A stretch of DNA of 64,000 bases from an uncultured Spirochaetota bacterium. GTDB lineage: Bacteria; Spirochaetota; UBA4802; UBA5550. Shown here piece by piece: positions 44,488 to 52,790 of the stretch; position 1 is the first letter of the stretch; the number at the start of each line of letters is the position of its first letter. The DNA is taken from positions 1 to 64,000 of the forward strand of contig CALMRZ010000078.1 in assembly GCA_937872225.1 (NCBI GenBank). The letters are read 5' to 3'. The notes under the pieces are model-generated. The model ran no database searches. It saw only the letters and a program-made list of their open reading frames with translations, and had not been told where the DNA came from. Position numbers and translations under genes: made by a program.

Positions 44488-44832
44488 ATGATCAGCATCA
44501 ATACTGAAAGATTCGGGCCTGTCATTGTCATGCATTTGCATGGGACCCTGACCCGGGAAGTCCTGAAAGAGCTGGAGGACGCGTGGACCGACGAGGTCGA
44601 TGCCGGGCCGGAAGTGATCGGCCTTGACTTCCGGGACGTGGCCCAGATAGATTCCATTTGCATCAACCACATCTTCAAGATGGCCCGGACCGCCGAGGAA
44701 AACAACATCACCCTGGTCATCTTCGACGTCTTTGAATCGCTGAAGAAAATTTTCGAGGTAATCAAACTGAACAAGATCATTCCCGTTATGACGAGGCAGC
44801 AGTTCGAAAAGGTCCATCTGAAGGGCCTCTAG
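44488..44832 (+). CDS. STAS-domain protein (anti-sigma factor antagonist type)
   Basis: This 114-aa protein has the STAS fold pattern ISINTERFGPVIVMHLHGTL, EVIGLDFRDVAQIDSICINH, then LVIFDVFESLKKIFEVI. The serine in QIDSICI is at the position phosphorylated in SpoIIAA-like antagonists. Its partner, an anti-sigma kinase or a SpoIIE phosphatase, is not encoded nearby. It may instead be a regulator of a transporter or enzyme. ATG 44488 is preferred to TTG 44482. Confidence 0.88.
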   Translation: MISINTERFGPVIVMHLHGTLTREVLKELEDAWTDEVDAGPEVIGLDFRDVAQIDSICINHIFKMARTAEENNITLVIFDVFESLKKIFEVIKLNKIIPVMTRQQFEKVHLKGL

Positions 44833-44849
44833 CCGGCGGCGCCGGCACA

Positions 44850-45605
44850 TCAGTTGTCCCGGGACCCGCTCCTCTCCAGCATCGCGACAGTGCCGCGCTG
44901 AAGGCCGCGCATCACTTCCTCGAAATCCGCAACCGCCTCGTCAAGGGCGCCTTCCTGGTAGCCGGTGGTCGGTATCGGCTTCCCGATGGACACATGGATG
45001 GTGCCGCTGTGTATCAGCAGTGAATCCGGCTTCATGATGTTCCCGGTGCCGTGGATGTAGATGGGTATCACGGGCACCCGCGTTTTAAGGCAGAGATGGA
45101 ACAGTCCTTTTTTGACCGGCTGAAGCCGGCCGTCCCTGCTGCGGGTGCCTTCGGGGAAGATGATGATCCTGCTTCCGCTGCGGATCTGTTCCGCAGCCTG
45201 GTCCATGCTGGCAAGGGACCTCTCGCGGTTGCTCCGGTCGATGGTCACATAGCCCATGATCTTCATGTGGGCGTTGAGGAAAGGGATTTTCTTCAGCTCC
45301 TTCTTGATGATCCACCCGAACCTGACGGGTATGATGCTGCAGAGTACCCAGATGTCGAAGAAACTCTGGTGGTTCGAGGCGAAAATCTGGACCTGGTCGG
45401 GGCGAATGTTTTCAAGGCCGGTAACGTTCACCCTGATGCGGCAGGCCCACAGGATGGTGCGGCCCCATGATTTTTCGCAGAATTTCGAAAGGGTCCCCCC
45501 GGGGCTGATGAATATGGAAAGAATGGACAAGGTGCCCCAGAAGGCCGTATCTGCAATGATAAAGGCCCAGCAGAGGATTGAATAGACATATCGCACGATG
45601 ATCAT
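44850..45605 (-). CDS. plsC: 1-acyl-sn-glycerol-3-phosphate acyltransferase
   Basis: This 251-aa membrane enzyme adds the second acyl chain to lysophosphatidic acid to make phosphatidate. It has an N-terminal hydrophobic segment (SILCWAFIIADTAFWGTLSI), the catalytic HX4D motif in NHQSFFDIW, the glycerol phosphate site FPEGTRSRDG and VIPIYIHGTG. GAGGAA precedes the ATG. The gene converges with the STAS gene and shares an upstream A/T-rich region with the divergent DISM kinase. Confidence 0.94.
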   Translation of the reverse strand: MIIVRYVYSILCWAFIIADTAFWGTLSILSIFISPGGTLSKFCEKSWGRTILWACRIRVNVTGLENIRPDQVQIFASNHQSFFDIWVLCSIIPVRFGWIIKKELKKIPFLNAHMKIMGYVTIDRSNRERSLASMDQAAEQIRSGSRIIIFPEGTRSRDGRLQPVKKGLFHLCLKTRVPVIPIYIHGTGNIMKPDSLLIHSGTIHVSIGKPIPTTGYQEGALDEAVADFEEVMRGLQRGTVAMLERSGSRDN

Positions 45606-45709
45606 CCGCAGATTCCTCTTTTTTTAGTTTCACTGCCCCGGCGCAGGCTGGCAGCGTGGGAAAACACAATTTTGCGGCAACAGGTATAGTTATTCAGTTG
45701 ATTTTTTTG

Positions 45710-45748
45710 TGTCAATATAATATAGTAACCATTGTCAATTTATTGACA
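45710..45748. promoter_or_regulatory. TGTCAAT sites between plsC and the DISM kinase gene
   Basis: TGTCAAT occurs at 45710-45716 and 45733-45739, and its complement ATTGACA at 45742-45748, so the last two form a palindrome with a 2-bp centre. A TATAAT lies at 45715-45720. They sit between divergent genes and could be an operator or overlapping -35 boxes. The rest of 45606-45881 shows nothing else. Confidence 0.35.
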
Positions 45749-45881
45749 GGGAGACGGTTGTTTTGAAGGGATTGTTACGGCAATGGTTGGCATTTTTCAT
45801 TGACCGGCCATGGCTTTGGCGGGACTACCGATTTTGTTCTATGTTATAACATATATCCGGGGACGGCGCAGACCGGGAATC

Positions 45882-48800
45882 ATGGCGACAGCGGCGTGCC
45901 TCCTTGTTTTGATTCTTGTTGCCGGCATTGCTTTGCCGGCGGCCGGTGCGGGCGCCGCATCAGCGGGACCGGCACTAGAAAGGGCCATTACCCTGGACGA
46001 GCCGGTGAAGGCCATGAACATAGGGGCCCTCGTTGACTACCTCGAAGACCGTGATTCCCGGCTCTCCATTGGAAGCGTTTCATCTCCCGGGCTTGCACCG
46101 CATTTCAGAAAGTCGACAACCGAATTCCCGAACTTCGGATTGACCTCTTCGGCCTACTGGATGCGTTTTACGTTCCTGAACCCGAAGGACAGGGCCATTT
46201 CCTTCGATCTCGTGATCAGCTATCCCCTCCTTGACGATATCATGCTGTATGTTCCGGAGGGTAGCGGGGGGTTCAGGGTAAAGAAAACCGGCGACCGGTA
46301 TCCCTTCAAAGAGCGGGAGCTGAAACACACCAACTTTATCTTCCCCCTTGTCATGGGACCGGGGAGAACGACCTGCTACTTGAGAGTGAAAACCGTTTCC
46401 GCCATGTCCATTCCCCTGTCGATAATGTCCCGGGCGGAATTATACCGCCTGACGATGGCGGATAATTGGGTCAACGGCCTGTTCTACGGGATGCTGATCA
46501 TCATGCTGGTATACAACCTGTTTCTGTTTCTTTCGATACGGGGAAAGGATTATCTTTTTTACTCGCTCTATATCGCTGCCTTTCTCATGGCGTCGGTGGC
46601 CATTCGGGGGCACGGCGCGCAGTATCTCTGGCCGGGCGCGCCGCTCCTGTCAGACACGAGCCTGTATAATTATCTCTTCCTGTCGTGCTACATCCTGTTT
46701 ATCAGGGAATTCATGAGCACGAGGCTGCTGTCCCCTCTCCTGGACAGGGCGTGCCTGGCGGTGGCGGCCATGGGCGCGGCTGGTATCGCGCTGACCCTGG
46801 TGTTCATCAACAGCATGACGGTCATGGTCCTCTCCATCGTGATGGCGTTCCTGACGGTGTTCCTGACCCTCCTTGTTTCCGTTGTCGGCCTCTACCGGAA
46901 GACCCGCCAGGCGAATTTTTTCCTGGCCTCGTGGGCCATCATCATCACCGGCATACTGGTGTACGCCTTCAGGGCCCTGGGGATAATTCCCATGAACATC
47001 GTCACCATGTCGTATTTCAGGTTCGCGATGCTGGGACAGATCATGATATTTTCCTTCGGCCTCTCTGACCGGATAAACACGATGAAGAAGAAACTCGAGA
47101 TCCTCAACGCGAACATCGTCCGGGAAATGTCGGAGCACATACGCGACAAGGAGGCGCTCAGGAGGAGCGAGGAGCGATTCCGCGGCGTCATCGAGAGGAA
47201 TTTCGACATCATATTCATGATGGATGCCGAGGGACGCATAACCTACATGTCGCCGTCCATCACCGCCCTGTCGGGCTACCGGGTTGACGAGGTGGTGGGG
47301 AACAATTTCAAGAACTATGTTTCCGAGGATATGATGGGCCTCGGCATGCTGGTTTTCGGCGACCTTCTGAAGGGAAAGGAGATTATCGGCTACGAGACCT
47401 CTTTCAGAAAGAAGGACGGGACCAGATTCAGCGTGGAGATCAATCTTTCGCCCATCATGAAAGACGGGGTGGTGACCGGGGTCCAGGGGATTGCCCGCGA
47501 CATATCGGAGCGGAAGATGGCGGAGGAGGCGCTCCTGGAGGAAAAGGAACGGCTCGCCATCACCCTGCGCTCGATCGGGGAGGGCGTCATTGCCACGGAC
47601 ATCAAGTGGCGCGTCCACCTTATGAACAAGGCCGCGGAAGACCTGACCGGCTGGCGGCAAGATGAGGTCCGGGGGAAAAATGTTTCCGATGTCATGGTCC
47701 TGAGAGATCAGAAAACAGGCGTCCCCCGGGACCTGGCAAAGGGCGGCGCGGCCAGCTATGGAACCGACGGGTTCCGGTCAAACACCGTCCTTGTCCGGAG
47801 GGACGGATCCGAGAGGACCGTTTCTGAACGCGTGGCGCCGATTTTTGACCGCGCCGCCAAGACGATCGGGTATGTCATTGTCGCCAGGGACATCACCGAT
47901 GAAGTCAAGTTCCACAACGAACTCCTGAAGGTTGAAAAGCTTGAATCGATCGGCATCCTTGCCGGCGGCATCGCCCATGACTTCAACAATATCCTTACCG
48001 CCATCATAGGCAACATCAACCTGGCGAAACTGACCGCGCAGGAAAACCCCCGGCTGCTGGACATCCTTGATGACGCGGAGAAGGCGTCCCATCGGGCCCA
48101 GGAACTGACCCATCAGTTCCTCACGTTTTCCAAGGGCGGGGCCCCGGTGCGCCAGATCGCGTCGATTGAGGATATCATCAGGGACTCGGCCCGCTTCATA
48201 CTGCGGGGCTCCAACGTCCGGTGCGTCTATAACTTCCAGGACGGCCTCTGGCCCGTTAACGTTGACGTGGGGCAGTTCAGCCAGGTGATACAGAACCTGG
48301 TCATAAACGCGGACCAGGCGATGCCCGAAGGGGGCGACCTCACCATAATCACGGAAAATGTCGTCATGGCGGCGGACAGCGGACTTCCGGTCAGGCCGGG
48401 GCGGTATGTGAGGATAACGATCGCGGACACCGGCATAGGGATACCGCTTGAAAACCAGTCGAAGATCTTCGACCCCTATTTCACGACAAAGGGATCAGGC
48501 AACGGCCTGGGCCTCACCAGTTCCTACTCCATCGTCAAGCGCCATGACGGGTATATCTTCGTGGATTCACAGCCCGGGACCGGTACGTCCTTCTTTATCT
48601 ATCTGCCGTCTTCGGATGCGGCGGCGGTGGCGGAAAAGGATGACGCACGGTCGTCCCCAACGGGATCGGGAAGCATCCTTTTCATGGATGATGACCAGGC
48701 GGTAAACACCACGGCCACGAAGATGCTGAGGCACCTGGGGTACACCGTCGATATCGCCCTGGACGGCGACATGGCGGTCACCATGTTCGAGCATTCCCTG

Positions 48801-49055
48801 CGTGATGGCCCCCGGTACGACCTTGTCATACTTGACCTGACCATCCCCGGCGGCATGGGAGGGAAAAAAACCATTGAAAAACTCCTCGCGCTGGACAGCG
48901 GCGTCAGGGCCATTGTTTCCAGCGGGTACTCCAATGACCCGATCATGGCCAATTTCCGCGACTACGGGTTCAGCGGCGTCATAGCAAAACCCTACCGGAT
49001 CGACGAGCTGGCCCGCGTGGTGCAGCAGATACTGCAGGAGAAGAAGGCCGGTTAG
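45882..49055 (+). CDS. 7TMR-DISM hybrid histidine kinase with PAS domains and receiver
   Basis: ATG 45882 opens a clear signal peptide (MATAACLLVLILVAGIALPA); ATG 45810 is the alternative. A periplasmic 7TMR-DISM extracellular domain (FPNFGLTSSAYWMRFTFLNP, FPLVMGPGRTTCYLRV) is followed by seven membrane helices starting at VNGLFYGMLIIMLVYNLFLF. Two PAS domains come next (about 430-550 and 550-680), then a HisKA helix with GGIAHDFNNILTAIIGNI (His699), a GHKL ATPase (NLVINADQAMPEGG, ADTGIGIP) and a receiver (Asp985 in LVILDLTI). The DISM head is of the type that binds carbohydrate or lipid-like ligands. The same head is attached to a chemotaxis domain at 58932-61103. Confidence 0.95.
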   Translation: MATAACLLVLILVAGIALPAAGAGAASAGPALERAITLDEPVKAMNIGALVDYLEDRDSRLSIGSVSSPGLAPHFRKSTTEFPNFGLTSSAYWMRFTFLNPKDRAISFDLVISYPLLDDIMLYVPEGSGGFRVKKTGDRYPFKERELKHTNFIFPLVMGPGRTTCYLRVKTVSAMSIPLSIMSRAELYRLTMADNWVNGLFYGMLIIMLVYNLFLFLSIRGKDYLFYSLYIAAFLMASVAIRGHGAQYLWPGAPLLSDTSLYNYLFLSCYILFIREFMSTRLLSPLLDRACLAVAAMGAAGIALTLVFINSMTVMVLSIVMAFLTVFLTLLVSVVGLYRKTRQANFFLASWAIIITGILVYAFRALGIIPMNIVTMSYFRFAMLGQIMIFSFGLSDRINTMKKKLEILNANIVREMSEHIRDKEALRRSEERFRGVIERNFDIIFMMDAEGRITYMSPSITALSGYRVDEVVGNNFKNYVSEDMMGLGMLVFGDLLKGKEIIGYETSFRKKDGTRFSVEINLSPIMKDGVVTGVQGIARDISERKMAEEALLEEKERLAITLRSIGEGVIATDIKWRVHLMNKAAEDLTGWRQDEVRGKNVSDVMVLRDQKTGVPRDLAKGGAASYGTDGFRSNTVLVRRDGSERTVSERVAPIFDRAAKTIGYVIVARDITDEVKFHNELLKVEKLESIGILAGGIAHDFNNILTAIIGNINLAKLTAQENPRLLDILDDAEKASHRAQELTHQFLTFSKGGAPVRQIASIEDIIRDSARFILRGSNVRCVYNFQDGLWPVNVDVGQFSQVIQNLVINADQAMPEGGDLTIITENVVMAADSGLPVRPGRYVRITIADTGIGIPLENQSKIFDPYFTTKGSGNGLGLTSSYSIVKRHDGYIFVDSQPGTGTSFFIYLPSSDAAAVAEKDDARSSPTGSGSILFMDDDQAVNTTATKMLRHLGYTVDIALDGDMAVTMFEHSLRDGPRYDLVILDLTIPGGMGGKKTIEKLLALDSGVRAIVSSGYSNDPIMANFRDYGFSGVIAKPYRIDELARVVQQILQEKKAG

Positions 49056-49083
49056 ATTCTGGAATTCCGGAAGGACGGTGGTG

Positions 49084-49773
49084 ATGAAGATCGTGTTTAT
49101 CCATGGCGCCGGAGGATGCGGCGAACTTTGGCATTACCAGGCGAAGCATTTCCGGGACTGCGATGCGGTGACCCTGCCCGGGCATCCCGACGGGACGCCC
49201 CGCGCCAGCGTTGATGAATACCGGCAATGGCTCCATGGCCATATAACCGGGAACAATTACGGAAACGTGGTCCTGGCGGGTCAGAGCATGGGCGGCGCCA
49301 TCGCGCTTTCCTACGCGCTGGAACATCCCGCGGACGTCGCGGGACTCGTCCTCATCGGCACCGGTGCCAGGCTCAGGGTGAACCCGACCTTTCTCAAGGT
49401 CCTCGCCGAAAACACCGACCGCCAGCCGTCATGGTACCGGGAGATCGCCGCTCCCCTGTACGGCGGCGTCGATCCCGGGGTCCTCGGCATGGTCCTTGAC
49501 AGGGTGTGCTCGTTTCCCGTGAGCACGCACCTGAACGACTTCCTCTGCTGTGACCGCTTTGACGTCATGGATCGGGTCCCGGAAATAAAGGCGCCCGTCC
49601 TGCTCCTGTGCGGCGACAAGGATGTCATGACGCCGGTAAAGTATTCGCAGTACCTGGCGGACCGGATCCCCGGGTCCCGCATGGTGATCATACCCGGCGC
49701 GGGACACATGGTCTTCCTGCAAAAACCTGAAGAAGTTAACAGAGAGATAGATGATTTTGTCATGGGATTATAG
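49084..49773 (+). CDS. Alpha/beta hydrolase
   Basis: AAGGA precedes ATG 49084; two GTG codons lie just upstream. The 229-aa protein has FIHGAGGCGELWHYQAKHF (oxyanion loop), nucleophile elbow GQSMGGAIALSYAL, acid GDKDVMTP and histidine GAGHMVFLQ, a complete Ser-Asp-His triad. There is no signal peptide. The substrate is unknown; the family includes esterases, C-C hydrolases and haloperoxidases. It follows the DISM kinase by 28 bases and may be co-transcribed. Confidence 0.92.
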   Translation: MKIVFIHGAGGCGELWHYQAKHFRDCDAVTLPGHPDGTPRASVDEYRQWLHGHITGNNYGNVVLAGQSMGGAIALSYALEHPADVAGLVLIGTGARLRVNPTFLKVLAENTDRQPSWYREIAAPLYGGVDPGVLGMVLDRVCSFPVSTHLNDFLCCDRFDVMDRVPEIKAPVLLLCGDKDVMTPVKYSQYLADRIPGSRMVIIPGAGHMVFLQKPEEVNREIDDFVMGL

Positions 49774-49868
49774 GGGTCCCTTCAGTAGACGCGGTTCCAA
49801 GCGCGCTTTCAAAGAATGATATGCCTGCCTTGATGCCTGTTTATGGATATATTTACTGCTCGGCTCCT

Positions 49869-50141
49869 GCTCTGACCCCGGTTTGGGGTTGATATCGGTT
49901 AAATAGGGCCTATTCTCAGATTTTACAGGTTTTGCTCTGACCCCGGATTTACAAAAATTTTCATAATGAACATATTTTGGAAATCATCCAATTTTTTATA
50001 ACATTTCTGCCAATTATGCAATTTTTTGACAGAAAGGTATCCTTGTAAAAGCTGGTTCCTGTTTCATACTCCCACTTTTATATAAAGAAACCGATAGTTA
50101 GCGTTTATTAATGATAGAAGTCAATATGTTGCTCTGACCCC
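49869..50141. repeat. Three copies of GCTCTGACCCC
   Basis: The 11-mer GCTCTGACCCC (complement GGGGTCAGAGC) is found at 49869-49879, 49934-49944 and 50131-50141. Spacing is irregular (65 and 197 bases). I recall similar GGGGTCAGAG motifs beside REP-type and IS200-like transposases, so this may be the scar of such an element; no transposase is left. Confidence 0.55.
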
Positions 50142-50187
50142 AAATATTATTAATTTTTCAGAATACCAAAAAATCTGTAAAAACTTA

Positions 50188-50254
50188 TTGACATATTGTA
50201 ATACATATTAAATAATCCGTCCATCCGGTTAATAATCTGAACAGTCGGATTATT
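50188..50254 (+). promoter_or_regulatory. Promoter and operator cluster of the TetR-led lipid operon
   Basis: TTGACA (50188-50193) and AATAAT (50211-50216) are 17 bp apart. AATAATCCG (50211-50219), AATAATCTG (50231-50239) and the complement CGGATTATT (50246-50254) form three half-sites, the last two a palindrome with a 10-bp centre. This is typical of TetR autoregulation. The leader to ATG 50396 is about 170 nt. Confidence 0.5.
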
Positions 50255-50395
50255 GAACATCCATCCAATAATTTTGAATTGTTTTCATTTTTTCGTCGCG
50301 CGTCAAAGGGAGCACTGAAGGGGCTATCTCATAGGGGGGAACGTTCCTTTTTAACCTCGCCATATGAGTTATATCACAACTTGGGATAGATATCT

Positions 50396-51004
50396 ATGAA
50401 TAAAAAAGTCACCCTGGAACAGATCAGGAAGTCCCAGATTATCGAGGCCACGTTCAAGAAAATAACGGAGATTGGAATACAGAACATAACCCTGGACGAT
50501 ATCGCGGCCGAGGCCGGATTATCCAAGGGCGGCATCGCTTATTATTATTCAACGAAGGACTTCCTCATCAAGGACGCTTTTAAGGAATTCTTCACCATGA
50601 TTTTTCTCCGCGGTAAAACGATCATGGATCAGTATCTGGATCCCGTCGATAAACTCCTCTCGTTCACATGGCTCTACAACTGGGATGATCCTCTGGTCTA
50701 CATCGGGTATTCGATGCTTTTCGACGCCATGTCCATGGCCGGCCATGACAGGGAATACCGCGAGCTTTTCCACGACTGGTTTGACGGTTGGATAGAACTC
50801 CTGGGGAGCGCCTTGGAAGAGGGCGTGGCTTCGGGGATTTTCAATATAACGGATATCAAGGGCACCGCGAGGGCGGTCTCGTCCATCTATCAGGGCGTGG
50901 CAACGCGGTGGTTCCTTGATAAGGACACACATTCGACGGAGTGGGCCATCGCGTATTCAAAGAAGTCGATTATCGCTCTGCTGGGGGAAATCAAAAAATC
51001 ATAA
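50396..51004 (+). CDS. TetR family regulator of the lipid catabolism operon
   Basis: This 202-aa regulator has the helix-turn-helix NITLDDIAAEAGLSKGGIAY, then YYYSTKDFLIKDAF, and a helical ligand domain rich in aromatic residues (SFTWLYNWDDPLVYIGYSML). It heads a run of eight closely spaced genes for acyl-CoA metabolism, so it probably represses them and responds to an acyl-CoA or sterol-like ligand. The gene lacks a strong ribosome binding site; GGGATAG lies upstream. The next gene begins 19 nt later. Confidence 0.93.
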   Translation: MNKKVTLEQIRKSQIIEATFKKITEIGIQNITLDDIAAEAGLSKGGIAYYYSTKDFLIKDAFKEFFTMIFLRGKTIMDQYLDPVDKLLSFTWLYNWDDPLVYIGYSMLFDAMSMAGHDREYRELFHDWFDGWIELLGSALEEGVASGIFNITDIKGTARAVSSIYQGVATRWFLDKDTHSTEWAIAYSKKSIIALLGEIKKS

Positions 51005-51023
51005 CCAACAAAGGAGGCGTCTC

Positions 51024-51431
51024 ATGGCTGTTTTCGAGAATACTGAAAAGATGTACACTATTCTGGGCGCGCTGTTCAATAAGCTGGTGAAGGACCCCGC
51101 GGTCGGTCCGCAGTTTGTTGAGGCCAATATTATCATCAAGTTCGCCATCGACAATCCGAGCGGCGAGATATGGCTTTCTCCCCATAACGGCGGGGAAGTC
51201 ATCTGCGGACCATCGGGCCTGACTGCCACGATAGATATGTCGCTGTCGGGGGACACCTGCCACAAGTTCTGGCTTCAGGAGGTCTCGATGCCGGTCGCCC
51301 TTGCCAAGGGACTGATCAAGGCGAAGGGCCCCCTCCCCAAGGTCCTGAAGCTCCTGCCGCTGCTCAAGCCGGCCTATGAGGCCTATCCGTCCATTGCGAA
51401 AGAAAACGGTCTGGCCGTTGCCGACAAATAA
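51024..51431 (+). CDS. SCP2-domain sterol/lipid carrier-like protein
   Basis: AAAGGAGG precedes ATG 51024. The 135-aa product fits the SCP2 fold (PF02036): a helix-strand start (KMYTILGALFNKLVKDPAVG), strands IWLSPHNGGEVICG and TATIDMSLSGDTCHKFW, and helices VALAKGLIKAKGPLPKVLKL. Such proteins hold hydrophobic chains and often deliver acyl-CoA or sterol intermediates to enzymes. In animals the domain is fused to a thiolase (SCP-x); here the matching thiolase is a separate gene at 55655-56899 in the same operon. Confidence 0.85.
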   Translation: MAVFENTEKMYTILGALFNKLVKDPAVGPQFVEANIIIKFAIDNPSGEIWLSPHNGGEVICGPSGLTATIDMSLSGDTCHKFWLQEVSMPVALAKGLIKAKGPLPKVLKLLPLLKPAYEAYPSIAKENGLAVADK

Positions 51432-51443
51432 AGGGGGTGCGGT

Positions 51444-52121
51444 ATGAGTATAGAGAGATCATTGAAGCAATACGAGCTTGACCGGAGAGAGGCGGTGAAG
51501 CTCGCGGCGAAGCTTCTTCTCGCGTCGGGGACCACGTCGCCGCGGGTGGGCGGCGTTGGAGAGTGTACCATCCATATCATCGATGACGAATGCGAGATAG
51601 ACGAGCTGGCGCACAAGGTTGAGGCCCTTGCGGAAGAGAACAAGGCGTGGAAGATGTTCAAGCGCGACGCGGCCATGCTCCGCGACGCGGACGCGGTCCT
51701 GGTCATTACATCACTCCGCTGCCTGACCGACCCCGCGGACATCAACTGCAACATGTGCGGCCGCCTGACCTGCGAGTACTACCGCAAGGTGGAGCGTATC
51801 CCGGCCGGACCGGGCGTTGCCTTCACGGGTCCCCTCTGCGTCTTCAGGGCGAACAACATGGCCTATGCCATTGACGCCGTCATACAGCAGGCGCGCGCCA
51901 TGGGGATCGACTACGGCGTGTTCTGGTCGGCCGGCGTCGCGGCCATGCGGATGAAGATCGTGCCCCGGGACGCCGGTTTCTGCGTGGCAGTGGCGATTTC
52001 TGTCACCGAGAAGAGCCCCTTCCGCGACGTGCCGGTGAAGTATGACGAGATGAACGAGCGGACCATGAACGACCGGATCATCAAGAGGCTCTGGCCGCAG
52101 TTCCGTTCCATTTACAGTTAA
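51444..52121 (+). CDS. DUF2148 ferredoxin-domain protein, paralogue 1
   Basis: This 225-aa protein of the COG4739/DUF2148 group contains a cysteine cluster DINCNMCGRLTCEYY (C-x2-C-x4-C), likely to bind an iron-sulfur cluster, and an acidic helical N-terminus (LKQYELDRREAVKLAAKLLL). A fourth cysteine occurs in GPLCVFRANNMAYAID. No redox partner is known for this family. Its neighbours suggest that it takes electrons from the acyl-CoA dehydrogenase, or helps another step of lipid oxidation (inference). GGGGG precedes the ATG at 8 nt. Confidence 0.85.
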   Translation: MSIERSLKQYELDRREAVKLAAKLLLASGTTSPRVGGVGECTIHIIDDECEIDELAHKVEALAEENKAWKMFKRDAAMLRDADAVLVITSLRCLTDPADINCNMCGRLTCEYYRKVERIPAGPGVAFTGPLCVFRANNMAYAIDAVIQQARAMGIDYGVFWSAGVAAMRMKIVPRDAGFCVAVAISVTEKSPFRDVPVKYDEMNERTMNDRIIKRLWPQFRSIYS

Positions 52122-52132
52122 GGAGGATATCC

Positions 52133-52780
52133 ATGGCAGTTAAAAATATGAATGATATGCTTCAGGACGGCCTGGACCGCGCCGTGGAGCTCATGATGGT
52201 GGCGGCCCACAACAGCTACCGGTTCGGCAACCGCAACACGATAACGTGCGTGAGCGTCGGCAAGGAGGAAATGGAGCAGATCGCGGAGTTCGCCTATTCC
52301 CTGGGAGACATGTCGCCCCTGGCGGCGCGTGACGGTCGGTTTCTCCGCGACCTGATCAAGGAACCCTGCGCCCTTCTCGTGTTCGGGGACCGGCGCAAGT
52401 CGGACCTCAACTTCAACTGCGGGGCCTGCGGCTACCGAACCTGCGCGGAGCTCAACAAGGCCGAGGAGATGGAGTCCCTCACGGCCCGCGGCCCGAGCTG
52501 CCAGTTCAAGAACATTAGCCTGAACATAGCTGCGAACGCGGCGGCGTCCCTGGCATGGCGGCTGGGGCTCCACTGCCGGGTCTTCAGCACGCTGGCGATG
52601 GCGGCCTTCGCCCTGCAGATAATTCCCGACGTGGACGTGGTGACGAGCGTTGCCGTGAGCACGGCCCGGGTTGACCCGTTCTTCGATCGGCACAAGTTCT
52701 GGACACAGGAGCACTGGGACGAGACCTTCTCCAGGGAGTTCCCGACCTTCACCCGCGGCTTCATCGGCGCGATAGAATAG
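52133..52780 (+). CDS. DUF2148 ferredoxin-domain protein, paralogue 2
   Basis: The 215-aa product is a divergent paralogue of the protein encoded just upstream. Its cysteine cluster is LNFNCGACGYRTCAEL (C-x2-C-x4-C) with a further cysteine in ARGPSCQFKNISLN. AAGGAGGA precedes the ATG and 11 nt separate it from the upstream stop. The two may form a heterodimer, each giving part of a cluster site. They are consecutive and translated together, which argues for a joint function. Confidence 0.85.
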   Translation: MAVKNMNDMLQDGLDRAVELMMVAAHNSYRFGNRNTITCVSVGKEEMEQIAEFAYSLGDMSPLAARDGRFLRDLIKEPCALLVFGDRRKSDLNFNCGACGYRTCAELNKAEEMESLTARGPSCQFKNISLNIAANAAASLAWRLGLHCRVFSTLAMAAFALQIIPDVDVVTSVAVSTARVDPFFDRHKFWTQEHWDETFSREFPTFTRGFIGAIE

Positions 52781-52790
52781 GAGGCGGACC

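Larger units (their letters stand above)
49774..50395. other. Intergenic region of 622 bases with repeat motifs and a regulatory block
   Basis: The first part is A/T-rich and holds GCTCTGACCCC three times. The second part holds the TetR promoter and AATAATC sites described separately. Six-frame reading shows no convincing gene. The base composition is clearly lower in GC than the neighbours, which suggests a remnant of a mobile insertion. Confidence 0.6.

Noticed and set aside
50916-51023. Extra N-terminal 36 residues of the SCP2 protein
   Set aside because: They overlap the TetR gene in another frame; AAAGGAGG precedes ATG 51024.
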